Shown piece by piece: positions 8,591 through 16,300 of a stretch of 34,338 nt of DNA; the first letter of the stretch is position 1; every line of letters begins with the position of its first letter. The position numbers and the translations under genes were made by a program. This DNA is from DATBDN01 sp036269895 (GTDB lineage: Bacteria > Actinomycetota > Thermoleophilia > Solirubrobacterales > Thermoleophilaceae): positions 1 to 34,338 of the forward strand of contig DATBDN010000047.1 in the NCBI GenBank assembly GCA_036269895.1, in the 5' to 3' direction. The notes under the pieces were generated by a model, which saw only the letters and a list, made by a program, of their open reading frames with translations, ran no database searches and had not been told where the DNA came from.

Positions 8591-8974
8591 TCAGGCGGCG
8601 GCCGCGAACGGGCCGCGGTCGAGCTCGAACCAGACCTCGGTCGTCTCGCCGGTGTTCACGCCCCAGCGGTCCGCCAGGCGGTCGACCAGGCACAGGCCCC
8701 AGCCGCCCGGACGATCGACATTCGGCGTGGGGCTCGCCTCGGGCTCGAAGCCGGGACCGTGATCGGTCACGACCACCCGGACCGCATTCGCGTAGATCTC
8801 GACGTCGAGCGAGATCCAGTCCTCGGGCCCGGCGCCGTGCCTGACGCTGTTCGTCAGCAGCTCCGTCACCAGCAGGCGCAGCTCCATCAGCTGATCGCCG
8901 GGGATCGAGCCCTCGAGACGGTCGAGCGCGTGCCGGCCCTCTCCGGCGGCCTGCGGCGCTGGCCGCATCCGCAT
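8591..8974 (-). CDS. RsbW-like HATPase (anti-sigma factor / serine kinase)
   Basis: The protein is a lone HATPase_c_2 domain. The N box is LLVTELLTNSVRHG, the G1 box VTDHGPGFEP, and the G2 box RPGGWGLCLVDRLADRWG. These bind ATP-Mg in anti-sigma kinases of the RsbW/SpoIIAB type. ATG 8974 gives 127 residues starting MRMRPAPQAAGEGRHALDRL, the usual domain start. In-frame ATG 9088 or GTG 9127 would add a basic, unconserved N-terminus. It is convergent with the STAS gene, with stops 1 nt apart, which is an unusual arrangement for a putative kinase/antagonist pair. The target sigma factor is unknown. Confidence 0.85.
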   Translation of the reverse strand: MRMRPAPQAAGEGRHALDRLEGSIPGDQLMELRLLVTELLTNSVRHGAGPEDWISLDVEIYANAVRVVVTDHGPGFEPEASPTPNVDRPGGWGLCLVDRLADRWGVNTGETTEVWFELDRGPFAAAA

Positions 8975-9144
8975 GTGAAGCCGGCTGACGACCTCGTGAC
9001 CGCCCAGGTCAATGCCCCTCCACCCGGACGTGGGGTGGTGGCCGTTGCGCCCTTGGAAGCGCGGAAAACGTGATCGGCGAGCCGCCATTCCACTTGGTCT
9101 ATGCCCGGAGAATCCGGTTTGAACCACGGCTCAGTGGTCACGCG

Positions 9145-10554
9145 TCACACAGCGAGCGCAGGGCGCTCGCCGCCCCAGGGCCGCTCGGCCTCGAGTTGCG
9201 CGGCCAGCGACAGCAGCGTCATCTCGTCGTGGGGACGCCCGATCAGCTGGACGGCGAGTGGCAATCCATCGCCGGTGAAGCCCGCAGGCACCGACGCCGC
9301 GGGCTGGCCGGTCACGTTCCACGGCACCGTGAATGGCACGATGTCCGAGGCGCCCATCGTGGCTCCCACGACGCTGCGGCCTTCGAAGCGGAGCACGGGC
9401 CAGGGCGGCGTCGGGATCGTCGGGGTGAGCAGTACGTCGAAATCGGCAAAGACTTCGCCGATTCGCGCCGCGAATTGGGGCTCGGCGGCGCGCGAACGTG
9501 CGAGCAAGTTGCGATTGATCACCCTGCCGGCTGCGACGAGCCGGCGCACACGCCGCTCGAGGCGCTCCGGGTGGGGCAACCGGGTCGCGTCGTCGTAGAT
9601 GCCGCGCAGCCAGCGCGGGAGGAAGACCGGCTGCACGAATCCGTACTTCGGGTCGCGCCGCTGCACGTCGTGCCCAAGCGAGCGCAACAACGCGGCGGTC
9701 TGCTCGACGGCGCTCGCCACCTCGGGCTTCACCTTCACCGGCGGTAGACCCGTGGCTGTAGAGACCGCGATGCGCAGCTTGCCCGGACTTCTCCGGGCCG
9801 CTTCGACGAAGCTCGTCGCCGGCGGGCGCGCGGGCTCGGCATCGCCTTCGGCGCGCCCCGATACGACGTCGAGCCACAGTGCGCTGTCCAGGACCGAGCG
9901 GGTGACCGAGCCGAACACGCTCAACCCGTGCCAGTGCTCGGGGTCGGGCAGGAGCGACACGCGGCCGCGGTGCGGCTTGAGGCCGAAGAGGCCACAGCAC
10001 GCGGCCGGAATCCGGATCGAGCCACCTCCGTCGGAGGCCATGCCGGCGGCAGCCAGGCCCGCGGCGACCGCCGCGGCGCTCCCGCCACTCGAGCCACCGG
10101 TCGTGCGCGAGGTGTCCCAGGGATTGCGGGTGACACCGAAGCTGGCGGACTCGGTCCATGGATAGATCGCCAGCTCGGGGAGCAGCGTTTTGCCGAGGAT
10201 CACCGCGCCGGCGGCCCGCAGCCGCTTCACGATCTCCGCGTCCTCCGTGGCGGGCGCGCCGTAGGCGCTCGTGCCGTGTGTCGTCACCTCGCCGGCGATG
10301 TCGACGTTGTCCTTGAGCGCGATCGGCACGCCGAGCAGCGGCCGGTCGTCGTCGCTCCGGCGACGGGCATGTGCCTGGTCCGCTTCCGCGAGTGCTCGCT
10401 CCGCCATGACGACGCGGTACGCGTTCAGCTGAGGGTCCAGGCGCTCGATGCGCTCCAGGTAGAGCTCGACGAGCTCGCGGGAGGAGACGTCTCCGTTGCG
10501 AATCAGCTCGGCCTGGCGGGCGATTCCGGCGAAAGCGAGATCTACCTTGTCCAC
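9145..10554 (-). CDS. Amidase signature family hydrolase
   Basis: The 469-residue enzyme carries the Ser-cisSer-Lys triad of the amidase signature family: K81 in ALKDNVDIAG, S155 in TTGGSSGGSAAAVA, and nucleophile S179 in DGGGSIRIPAACCGLFGLKP. The 24-residue spacing between the two serines is the family norm. It would hydrolyse a carboxamide; substrate cannot be told from sequence. It is not obviously GatA: no gatB/gatC is nearby. GTG 10554 gives MDKVDLAFAGIARQAELIRNG, a standard N-terminus; the frame is open upstream but that part reads as shadow of the divergent gene. The start lies 39 nt from the divergent MBL gene. Confidence 0.9.
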   Translation of the reverse strand: MDKVDLAFAGIARQAELIRNGDVSSRELVELYLERIERLDPQLNAYRVVMAERALAEADQAHARRRSDDDRPLLGVPIALKDNVDIAGEVTTHGTSAYGAPATEDAEIVKRLRAAGAVILGKTLLPELAIYPWTESASFGVTRNPWDTSRTTGGSSGGSAAAVAAGLAAAGMASDGGGSIRIPAACCGLFGLKPHRGRVSLLPDPEHWHGLSVFGSVTRSVLDSALWLDVVSGRAEGDAEPARPPATSFVEAARRSPGKLRIAVSTATGLPPVKVKPEVASAVEQTAALLRSLGHDVQRRDPKYGFVQPVFLPRWLRGIYDDATRLPHPERLERRVRRLVAAGRVINRNLLARSRAAEPQFAARIGEVFADFDVLLTPTIPTPPWPVLRFEGRSVVGATMGASDIVPFTVPWNVTGQPAASVPAGFTGDGLPLAVQLIGRPHDEMTLLSLAAQLEAERPWGGERPALAV

Positions 10555-10593
10555 GGCGCGGCACCCTATCTGGACCGTGCGAGCATTCGCTTC

Positions 10594-11307
10594 GTGGACC
10601 GACTGCCCACGGGAGTCGTCCGCGTGCGCGCGGACAACCCGTCGCCGATGACACTCGACGGGACCAACACGTATGTCGTGGCGCGGTGGGTGGTGGACCC
10701 TGGGCCGGATGACGAGGCGCACCTGCGGGCCGTGCTCGGCGCCGCCGGGGGCTCGATCGAGGGCATCGTCCTGACGCACGACCACTTCGACCATGCGCAG
10801 GGCGCGCCGCGGCTCGCGTCGATGGCCGGCGGGGTGCCCGTTCGCCACCCCGGCTCCGGCGACGATCCGGGGCCGTTCACGGCCGTCCCGTCGCCCGGGC
10901 ACTCGCGCGACAGCGTTTGCCTGATCCGCGACCGCGTCTGCTTCGCGGGCGACACCATCCTTGGTGAGGGCAGCGTCTTCGTGCCCGGTGACGGCGGCGG
11001 TCTCGCCGGGTACCTAGCGGCGCTGGAGGGCCTGCTGGAGCTGGATCTCGATGCGATCTGTCCCGGCCACGGGCCGGTGGTGTGGGATCCGCATGACCGA
11101 ATCGCGCACTACATCGAGCATCGACTCGAGCGCGAGCGGAAGGTGCTGGCGGCGATCGAGGCGGGAGCACGCACGAACGACGAGATCCTTGATCGCGCCT
11201 GGGACGACGCGCCGATCGACAGCATCCCGATGCTGCGCGCTGCCGCAGCGGCGACGCTCGACGCCCACCTGGAGAAGCTGCGCGCGGACGGACGCCTATC
11301 GGCCTGA
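10594..11307 (+). CDS. MBL-fold metallo-hydrolase (LACTB2-like)
   Basis: The 237-residue protein has the metallo-beta-lactamase motif THDHFDH, then VPSPGHSRDSVCL, CFAGDTILGEG and CPGHGPVV, which supply the di-metal ligands. After residue 170 a helical C-terminal part (YIEHRLERERKVLAAIEAGARTNDE...) resembles the winged-helix tail of LACTB2-type hydrolases. Family members act on RNA or thioesters, so the substrate is open. GTG 10594 (VDRLPTGVVRVRADNPSPMT) is the likely start. The gene overlaps the convergent methyltransferase by 12 nt. Confidence 0.85.
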   Translation: MDRLPTGVVRVRADNPSPMTLDGTNTYVVARWVVDPGPDDEAHLRAVLGAAGGSIEGIVLTHDHFDHAQGAPRLASMAGGVPVRHPGSGDDPGPFTAVPSPGHSRDSVCLIRDRVCFAGDTILGEGSVFVPGDGGGLAGYLAALEGLLELDLDAICPGHGPVVWDPHDRIAHYIEHRLERERKVLAAIEAGARTNDEILDRAWDDAPIDSIPMLRAAAAATLDAHLEKLRADGRLSA

Positions 11308-12021
11308 GCTGCGGGCAGGCTTGAGCGCAGCGAAGGCTCCGTAGCCGGGCCAGAAACCGAAATCGCAGTACCCGGCGAGCGCCTCGGATCGGAATCCCGC
11401 ATGCTCGAGGCATCCTTTGACGAGCTCCGGTTCGTACAGGCGCAGCCGGTGGATCTCCGCGCGCTGCCTACCGCCGACGTCGAGCGTCATGCGGCGCTCG
11501 AGTGTCTTGCTCGCGGGATCCTCGACCGCCTCGGACTCGATCCGCCAGTCCGTCCCCTCACGCACATGCGGGCCGCCCGCTCGCAGCGTGCCACGGCCGG
11601 GTGTCGCGAAGTCGAAGATGAACACGCCGTCCGGGAGCAGCGCGTCGTGCACGCGAGCGAACAGCTCCGGGAGTTGCTCGGCGCCCGCGCGTTCGTCAGC
11701 CGCGTAGTTGATTACCTCGCCGATCGCCGTGACGCCGACACATGGCGGCAGCTCCGCCTCCCAGATCGACGCTCGGCGTAGTTCGGCGCTCGGCGCACGC
11801 CGCCTGGCGATCGCAAGCATGTCGGCGGCGATATCGATTCCAACGACCTGGTAGCCCGCCTCGCTCAGGATCTGCGTACTGATGCCGCTGCCGCAGCCGA
11901 GCTCGACCACGAGGCCTTCCTGCGGCAGCCGGCGGAGCACCTCGCAGGAGGCGGCGCGGGCGAACTCGCCGAAGCCCTCGTCGTGGATGCGCGCAAGGTC
12001 GGCGGGATAGAAGCTCGTCAC
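11296..12021 (-). CDS. SAM-dependent class I methyltransferase
   Basis: The 241-residue protein shows a Rossmann methyltransferase core. Motif I is VVELGCGSGISTQIL, motif II VVGIDIAADMLAIARRRAP, and motif IV-like ALLPDGVFIFDFATPG. The C-terminus ends in GYCDFGFWPGYGAFAALKP, a pattern seen in small-molecule methyltransferases. The substrate is unknown. It overlaps the MBL gene end to end and reads towards it. Upstream, 37 nt separate it from the basic-protein gene on the same strand, so these two may be co-transcribed. Confidence 0.85.
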   Translation of the reverse strand: MTSFYPADLARIHDEGFGEFARAASCEVLRRLPQEGLVVELGCGSGISTQILSEAGYQVVGIDIAADMLAIARRRAPSAELRRASIWEAELPPCVGVTAIGEVINYAADERAGAEQLPELFARVHDALLPDGVFIFDFATPGRGTLRAGGPHVREGTDWRIESEAVEDPASKTLERRMTLDVGGRQRAEIHRLRLYEPELVKGCLEHAGFRSEALAGYCDFGFWPGYGAFAALKPARSSGR

Positions 12022-12058
12022 CGGCGCCCACCGTATGGTCTTGCCGGCTCGCGAGGGT

Positions 12059-12583
12059 CTACGAGAGCCGCTTGGTAACTCGCTTTACCTGAGCGCTCGC
12101 CAGTCGCACGTCGTCGCTTGTCTGCTCGATGCGCTCGGCGATGTCGCCCAGTTGCTTCGCTGCCTTCTTGACGTCCAACTTCTTCGGGTTGATCTTGCCG
12201 TTGCTCAAACCGCGCGGCAGGGCCACGCCGAGCACGTGCGGCCGCTGCGTGTTCTTGACCGCGGCGCGCGCGGCAAGCCCGATGGCTGCGGCGCCGGCGG
12301 CGATGCCCGCGGCGCCCTTCGCAATAGTCGCCACACGGCTGCTCTTGTCCTGTTGCGGCGGCGGCGCTGCTGCTTGCGGGCGCTTCGCCTGCGAGGACGA
12401 GCGCTTCGAAGCGGAGCCGGTCGCTGCGCGCGAACTCGCACGTGCGGCGCGTGGCGCCGCTGAACGCGAACTTGCTGCGCGTGGCGCCGCCGAACGCGAG
12501 GCGCGTTTGCTGCCATTCGTGCTGCGGGTTCCCTTGCGGGCGGTTGACGCCGCGGTGCTCGCCGGCTTGTTGGTGGTCGCCAT
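12059..12583 (-). CDS. Alanine/arginine/lysine-rich basic protein, histone H1-like
   Basis: The 174-residue protein has a low-complexity basic N-terminal half (residues 1-85) built from Ser-Ala-Pro-Arg-Lys, including a tandem repeat of SRSAAPRAA. A hydrophobic Gly/Ala segment follows (AKGAAGIAAGAAAIGLAARA, about residues 93-112), then a more ordered C-terminus (RPHVLGVALPRGLSNGKINPKKLDVKKAAKQL, continuing to VKRVTKRLS). The basic half resembles H1-like nucleoid proteins. The Gly/Ala segment could instead be a membrane helix, giving a membrane-anchored basic protein. A good ribosome site (GGAGGG) precedes the ATG. I do not recognise a family. Confidence 0.7.
   Translation of the reverse strand: MATTNKPASTAASTARKGTRSTNGSKRASRSAAPRAASSRSAAPRAARASSRAATGSASKRSSSQAKRPQAAAPPPQQDKSSRVATIAKGAAGIAAGAAAIGLAARAAVKNTQRPHVLGVALPRGLSNGKINPKKLDVKKAAKQLGDIAERIEQTSDDVRLASAQVKRVTKRLS
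12447..12506. repeat. Two tandem 30-bp coding repeats
   Basis: A 23-bp core (GCGCGTGGCGCCGC, one variable base, GAACGCGA) occurs at 12447-12469 and 12477-12499 with 30-bp period. It encodes two copies of a ten-residue SAAPRAA-containing unit of the basic protein. Copy number may vary between strains. Confidence 0.7.
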
Positions 12584-12654
12584 CGAATCCCTCCGTGGCT
12601 GTCGGGGTACGGTTTTCGGGTACCCGCGCGCTCGATGCGGCTAACAGCCAGCTC

Positions 12655-14259
12655 ATGTCAGCCGAGGACTTAGGCTGGCGTTTGATGACCGCCCAGGGCC
12701 ACGTCCTCGAACTTTCCGGAACCTCCCTCGCGCGAGCGGACGTCGTTGCCGTCGCTCGGCGCGGGGTGCGGGTCGAGCTCGGCGCTGACGCTCATGCGGC
12801 TATGGGCCCAGGTGCTGCCGCAGTTGCACGCATCGCCGCGTCCGACGAGCCCGCGTACGGAGTGTCGACCGGGTTCGGCTCGCTGGCGAACGTGACCATT
12901 CCTCCCGAGCGTCGCGCCGAGCTTCAGCGCGCACTCATTCGCTCCCACGCCGCGGGCATGGGCCCGCCGGTGGAGCGCGAGGTCGTCCGTGGCATGTTGC
13001 TGCTGCGCGCGCGGACGCTTGCGATGGGCTACTCCGGCGTACGGCCGGTGGTCGTCGAACGGCTGCTCGGGTTGCTGAATGCCGGGATCACGCCCGTGGT
13101 GCCGGAGCACGGATCGCTCGGCGCGAGTGGCGACCTTGCGCCACTCGCGCACTGCGCGCTCGTGCTGCTCGGCGAAGGCGCGGTGCTGGCGGGCGACGAA
13201 CCCGTTTCCGCCGGCTCGAATGGGCAGGAGCACATCGGGGCCGCGGCCGCGCTTGCGGACGCGGGCATCGAGCCGCTCGAACTGGGGCCGAAAGAGGGGC
13301 TTGCGCTCATCAACGGCACCGACGGCATGCTGGCGATGCTGGTCCTGGCGCTCGACGATCTCTGGGTCGCGTTGCGGCTGGCGGACGTGGCTGCCGCGAT
13401 GAGCGTGGAGGCGCTGCTCGGCACCGACCGCGCGTTCGCCGAGGATCTGGTGGCGCTGCGGCCGCAGCCGGGGCAGGCCGCCAGCGCGGCGAACATGCGG
13501 CGACTGCTCGCCGGCTCCGCGATCGTCGCGAGCCACCGCTGGGGCGACGACCGCGTGCAGGATGCGTATTCGCTGCGCTGCGCACCGCAGGTGCTGGGCG
13601 CGGCGCGCGACGTCGCCCGCTTTGCGGCGGACGTGGCGGATGCCGAGCTGCGCTCGGCGATCGACAACCCACTGATCCTGCCGGACGGCCGCGTCGAGTC
13701 GTGCGGCAACTTCCACGGCGCGCCGCTGGCATACGCCTGCGACTTCCTTGCGATCGCCTGCGCCGACGCCGGCGCGATCGCAGAGCGGCGAACCGACCGC
13801 ATGCTCGATGCCACACGTTCGGCCGGGCTGCCGGCCTTCCTCGCCGACGAGCCGGGCGTCAACTCGGGGCTGATGCTCGCCCACTACACGCAGGCAGCGA
13901 TGGTGGCCGACAGCCGAAGGCTTGCCGCACCCGCGGCGGTCGATTCGCTGCCCACCAGCGCGATGCAGGAGGATCACGTCTCGATGGGCTGGGGAGCCGC
14001 TCGCAAGCTGCGGCGCGCATTGGAGAACCTGCAGCGGATCGTGGCAATCGAGTTGACGGTTGCTGCCCGCGCGCTTGAGCTGCGCGCTCCGTTGCGCCCT
14101 GCCGAGGGCACTGATGCGGCACGCGCGTCCATCCGCGAGCTCGTGCCTGGATTCGGGCCCGACCGTGAGGTGGCCCCCGAGTTGGCGCGAGTTGCGAGGG
14201 CCGTCGCCGACGGCCGCTTGCTGAGCGAGGTCGAAGCGGCGATTGGGGAGCTCGCGTAA
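12655..14259 (+). CDS. hutH: Histidine ammonia-lyase (MIO enzyme)
   Basis: The protein has 534 residues from ATG 12655. The MIO cofactor triad A157-S158-G159 lies in HGSLGASGDLAPLAH. The catalytic tyrosine is in AYGVSTGFGSLANV, and later motifs EGLALINGTDGML, QDAYSLRCAPQV, AIDNPLI, CGNFHGAPLAYACD and SAMQEDHVSMGWGAA are typical of HutH. The enzyme deaminates histidine to urocanate, the first step of the Hut pathway. No other hut gene lies nearby, so another aromatic amino acid lyase role cannot be excluded. ATG 12685 (MTAQGHVLEL) is an equally good start, because the first ten residues contain a TTA codon and are not conserved. Confidence 0.92.
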   Translation: MSAEDLGWRLMTAQGHVLELSGTSLARADVVAVARRGVRVELGADAHAAMGPGAAAVARIAASDEPAYGVSTGFGSLANVTIPPERRAELQRALIRSHAAGMGPPVEREVVRGMLLLRARTLAMGYSGVRPVVVERLLGLLNAGITPVVPEHGSLGASGDLAPLAHCALVLLGEGAVLAGDEPVSAGSNGQEHIGAAAALADAGIEPLELGPKEGLALINGTDGMLAMLVLALDDLWVALRLADVAAAMSVEALLGTDRAFAEDLVALRPQPGQAASAANMRRLLAGSAIVASHRWGDDRVQDAYSLRCAPQVLGAARDVARFAADVADAELRSAIDNPLILPDGRVESCGNFHGAPLAYACDFLAIACADAGAIAERRTDRMLDATRSAGLPAFLADEPGVNSGLMLAHYTQAAMVADSRRLAAPAAVDSLPTSAMQEDHVSMGWGAARKLRRALENLQRIVAIELTVAARALELRAPLRPAEGTDAARASIRELVPGFGPDREVAPELARVARAVADGRLLSEVEAAIGELA

Positions 14260-14272
14260 CCGGGCGAAGCGT

Positions 14273-14291
14273 GCCGCGCGCACCGCGCGGC
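14273..14291. terminator. GC-rich hairpin between convergent genes
   Basis: GCCGCGCG-CAC-CGCGCGGC forms a perfect 8-bp stem between hutH and the convergent S15-type hydrolase. No U tract follows on either strand, so termination is only suggested by position. Confidence 0.4.
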
Positions 14292-14301
14292 GCGGCCCGA
14301 C

Positions 14302-16257
14302 CTAGAGCTGGCTGCCGCTGAGCGTCACATCGCCGCTCTGCCGCGTGGGCAGCACGAGCGTCGGCGGGCTGAACGTGATCTTGCTCGGCGCGTTGCTCGG
14401 GCGCAGGAACGGTTGGTCGACCTGGGTCAGGTCCAGCCGCAGCCGGTGGCCGGGCGGCAGTATCCAGTGGTTGCCGAACAGCGGCAGCCTGATCGTCCCG
14501 GTGGCCTGGTCGTACTGCGGCACGGTGAAGCGGTAGGTGCCGCGGGTCACGAGCAGCGCCTTGCCCTGCGGCGGAACGTCCCAGACGCGCGCGTCCAGCT
14601 GGCCGGTCTCGCCGGTGAACGTGTAAGGCACCTTGACCCAGCCGAGGCCGATGTACGTGCGCGGGGTCTGCAGCGGCTCGGAGTACGCCGTGTACCCGCC
14701 GAGCGCGGGGCCTTTGTCAGTGCGGCACGCCTCGCCGGGCTCCGCGGCGCTGCCGACGAGGGGGTCGGTCGCCGGGCCGTTCGGATCGGCCAGGCCGCTC
14801 TCGGAGTCGAGACTGTCGCCGCGATCGAATGCGACGCTCAGGGTGCCCGCAGAAAGCCCCCCGGGCGTCGTCGCGGTCAGCTCCTGCCCGCCGGCGGTAG
14901 ATCCGTCGCACAGCGTCTGCTCGCTGGTGACCGTGGTCTGCTGCGGGTGGTCGGAGCTCCCGATGTTCGCCTGCAGGAATTGCCACGCCTGGTTGTTCAG
15001 CCGGTGCCACGCCCACGGCGGGTTCTGCGCACGCGAGTGGCCGACGTCGCCGAGACCGAGTGCCACCGGCCAGCGCGGGTCGAGTTGCTTGAGGTACTTG
15101 AACTGGCGGAACGACTCGATCGCCTCGAACAGGTCGTCGGTCCAGCCCTGGATCGAGAACACCGCGACCTCGTGCCCGCTCGCGGCCTGCTCCTTCCAGG
15201 CCTTGTCCTGGTAATAGGACGAGCGGAACTCGGTGAGGCCGCGACGGATCTGCGTGACGATCTCGTCACCCGGCACGTCGTAGGGCTCGCCGGGCGCTGG
15301 TGGGGGCGGGACGAGCCGGCTGTACCAGGCCAGGGTGCTGTAGGGACCCTCCTGCGGTCCGGGTCCGCTGCCCTCCTCGAAAGCGCCGTCCGCGCTGCCA
15401 AGCGCGAAGAACCCATTCACATAGCTGTACTTGACGACGCCCGTCGGGTTGCCGCTGCCGATCGCGCACGTGTCATCGTCAGGTGCGCACTGGGACAGGC
15501 CCGGATGACCGTTCGGAGCCAGGCTGTACGCCAGGTCGGTCCACGGGTATTTGGGAACCGCCACCTGCAGCCGCAGCGCCGGCAACGGATTCGGATCGTT
15601 CGCGGTCTGCTCGTGCGGCAAGGTCCAGTCAGGTCGGCTGGCCTGCAGCCAGCTCTCGCCACCGCCGTATGAGCCGCCGGTGACGGCGAGCTGGTCGCGC
15701 GCCACGTCGGGGTAGGCGGAAGCCACGAGCGCGGCGAGCCACTGCGTGTCGCGGATCTCGAACTCGCGGCTCTTCAGATGGATGGTTCCGGCGGGGACGT
15801 CGACGGAGTCACCGTTCGGTGTATTCGGCTCGTCCTGGCGGTCGGGGCCGTCGTCGTGGAAGCCGCGCGCCGTGTAAGTGAGCACGTAGTAGCCGTGACC
15901 CGACAGCCAATGGTTGTTCCAGTGGTACTTGTCGGCATCATCGCCCACGTCGGTCGTGGACTCCCACTCGTGCTTGTTGTTGCCGAACCCATGGAGCATC
16001 ACGATCAGCGGGTGCGGGCCGTTGCCGTTCGTCTGCGGCAGCGTCAGGTCGACGTCCAGCTTCGAGTTGTCGAAGCTCGGCACCTCACCGGAGCAGATTT
16101 CGCGATCGCCGTAGGTCGGGCAGTGGCCGTTCGCATCGCGGTTGAAGGAGTCGGTGATCGGGGCGACGGCGTGTGCCGCCGGGGCGGCCATGAGCGCGCA
16201 CACCAGAGCTATCCCTGCGGTCAGAAAGCGCGCGCGGGCACGTCCGGATCCCCCCAC
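14302..16257 (-). CDS. Secreted S15/CocE-type alpha/beta hydrolase (X-Pro dipeptidyl-peptidase-like)
   Basis: The 651-residue precursor begins with a basic stretch and a signal peptide (RARFLTAGIALVCALMAAPAAHA, cut near residue 30). The hydrolase domain shows the oxyanion region IVMLHGFGNNKHEWES, nucleophile S196 in TGGSYGGGES, acid D374/D375 in QGWTDDLFEA and H407 in GDVGHSRAQ. The C-terminal part (from about 480) has the beta-sandwich pattern of S15 C-terminal domains (TYRFTVPQYDQATGTIRLPL, PPGHRLRLDLTQVDQPF). It is exported and may cleave proline-containing peptides or act as an esterase; sequence alone cannot decide. The GTG start is the only reasonable one before the signal peptide. A GH43 gene lies upstream on the same strand. 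Confidence 0.85.
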   Translation of the reverse strand: MGGSGRARARFLTAGIALVCALMAAPAAHAVAPITDSFNRDANGHCPTYGDREICSGEVPSFDNSKLDVDLTLPQTNGNGPHPLIVMLHGFGNNKHEWESTTDVGDDADKYHWNNHWLSGHGYYVLTYTARGFHDDGPDRQDEPNTPNGDSVDVPAGTIHLKSREFEIRDTQWLAALVASAYPDVARDQLAVTGGSYGGGESWLQASRPDWTLPHEQTANDPNPLPALRLQVAVPKYPWTDLAYSLAPNGHPGLSQCAPDDDTCAIGSGNPTGVVKYSYVNGFFALGSADGAFEEGSGPGPQEGPYSTLAWYSRLVPPPPAPGEPYDVPGDEIVTQIRRGLTEFRSSYYQDKAWKEQAASGHEVAVFSIQGWTDDLFEAIESFRQFKYLKQLDPRWPVALGLGDVGHSRAQNPPWAWHRLNNQAWQFLQANIGSSDHPQQTTVTSEQTLCDGSTAGGQELTATTPGGLSAGTLSVAFDRGDSLDSESGLADPNGPATDPLVGSAAEPGEACRTDKGPALGGYTAYSEPLQTPRTYIGLGWVKVPYTFTGETGQLDARVWDVPPQGKALLVTRGTYRFTVPQYDQATGTIRLPLFGNHWILPPGHRLRLDLTQVDQPFLRPSNAPSKITFSPPTLVLPTRQSGDVTLSGSQL

Positions 16258-16300
16258 CCATCCAGAGTTCCCGGAGCCGCGACTCGAAAACCGGCCGCGC

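Noticed and set aside
9928..10593. Upstream extension of the MBL hydrolase (frame open from 9928)
   Set aside because: The extension is antisense to the amidase and Arg/Gly-rich; family similarity begins at VDRLPTG, so GTG 10594 is used.
9131..10654. 507-codon minus-strand frame overlapping the amidase
   Set aside because: The frame with the Ser-cisSer-Lys triad (9145-10554) is the real one; this frame is its +1 shadow and is Arg-rich without motifs.
12617..12624. GGGTACCC palindrome between the basic-protein gene and hutH
   Set aside because: An 8-bp palindrome is expected by chance in GC-rich DNA, and no second half-site or known operator pattern supports a regulator site.
12670..14283. 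537-codon minus-strand frame opposite hutH
   Set aside because: HutH on the plus strand has the MIO motif and all family landmarks; the minus frame is rich in His/Arg/Gln and carries none.
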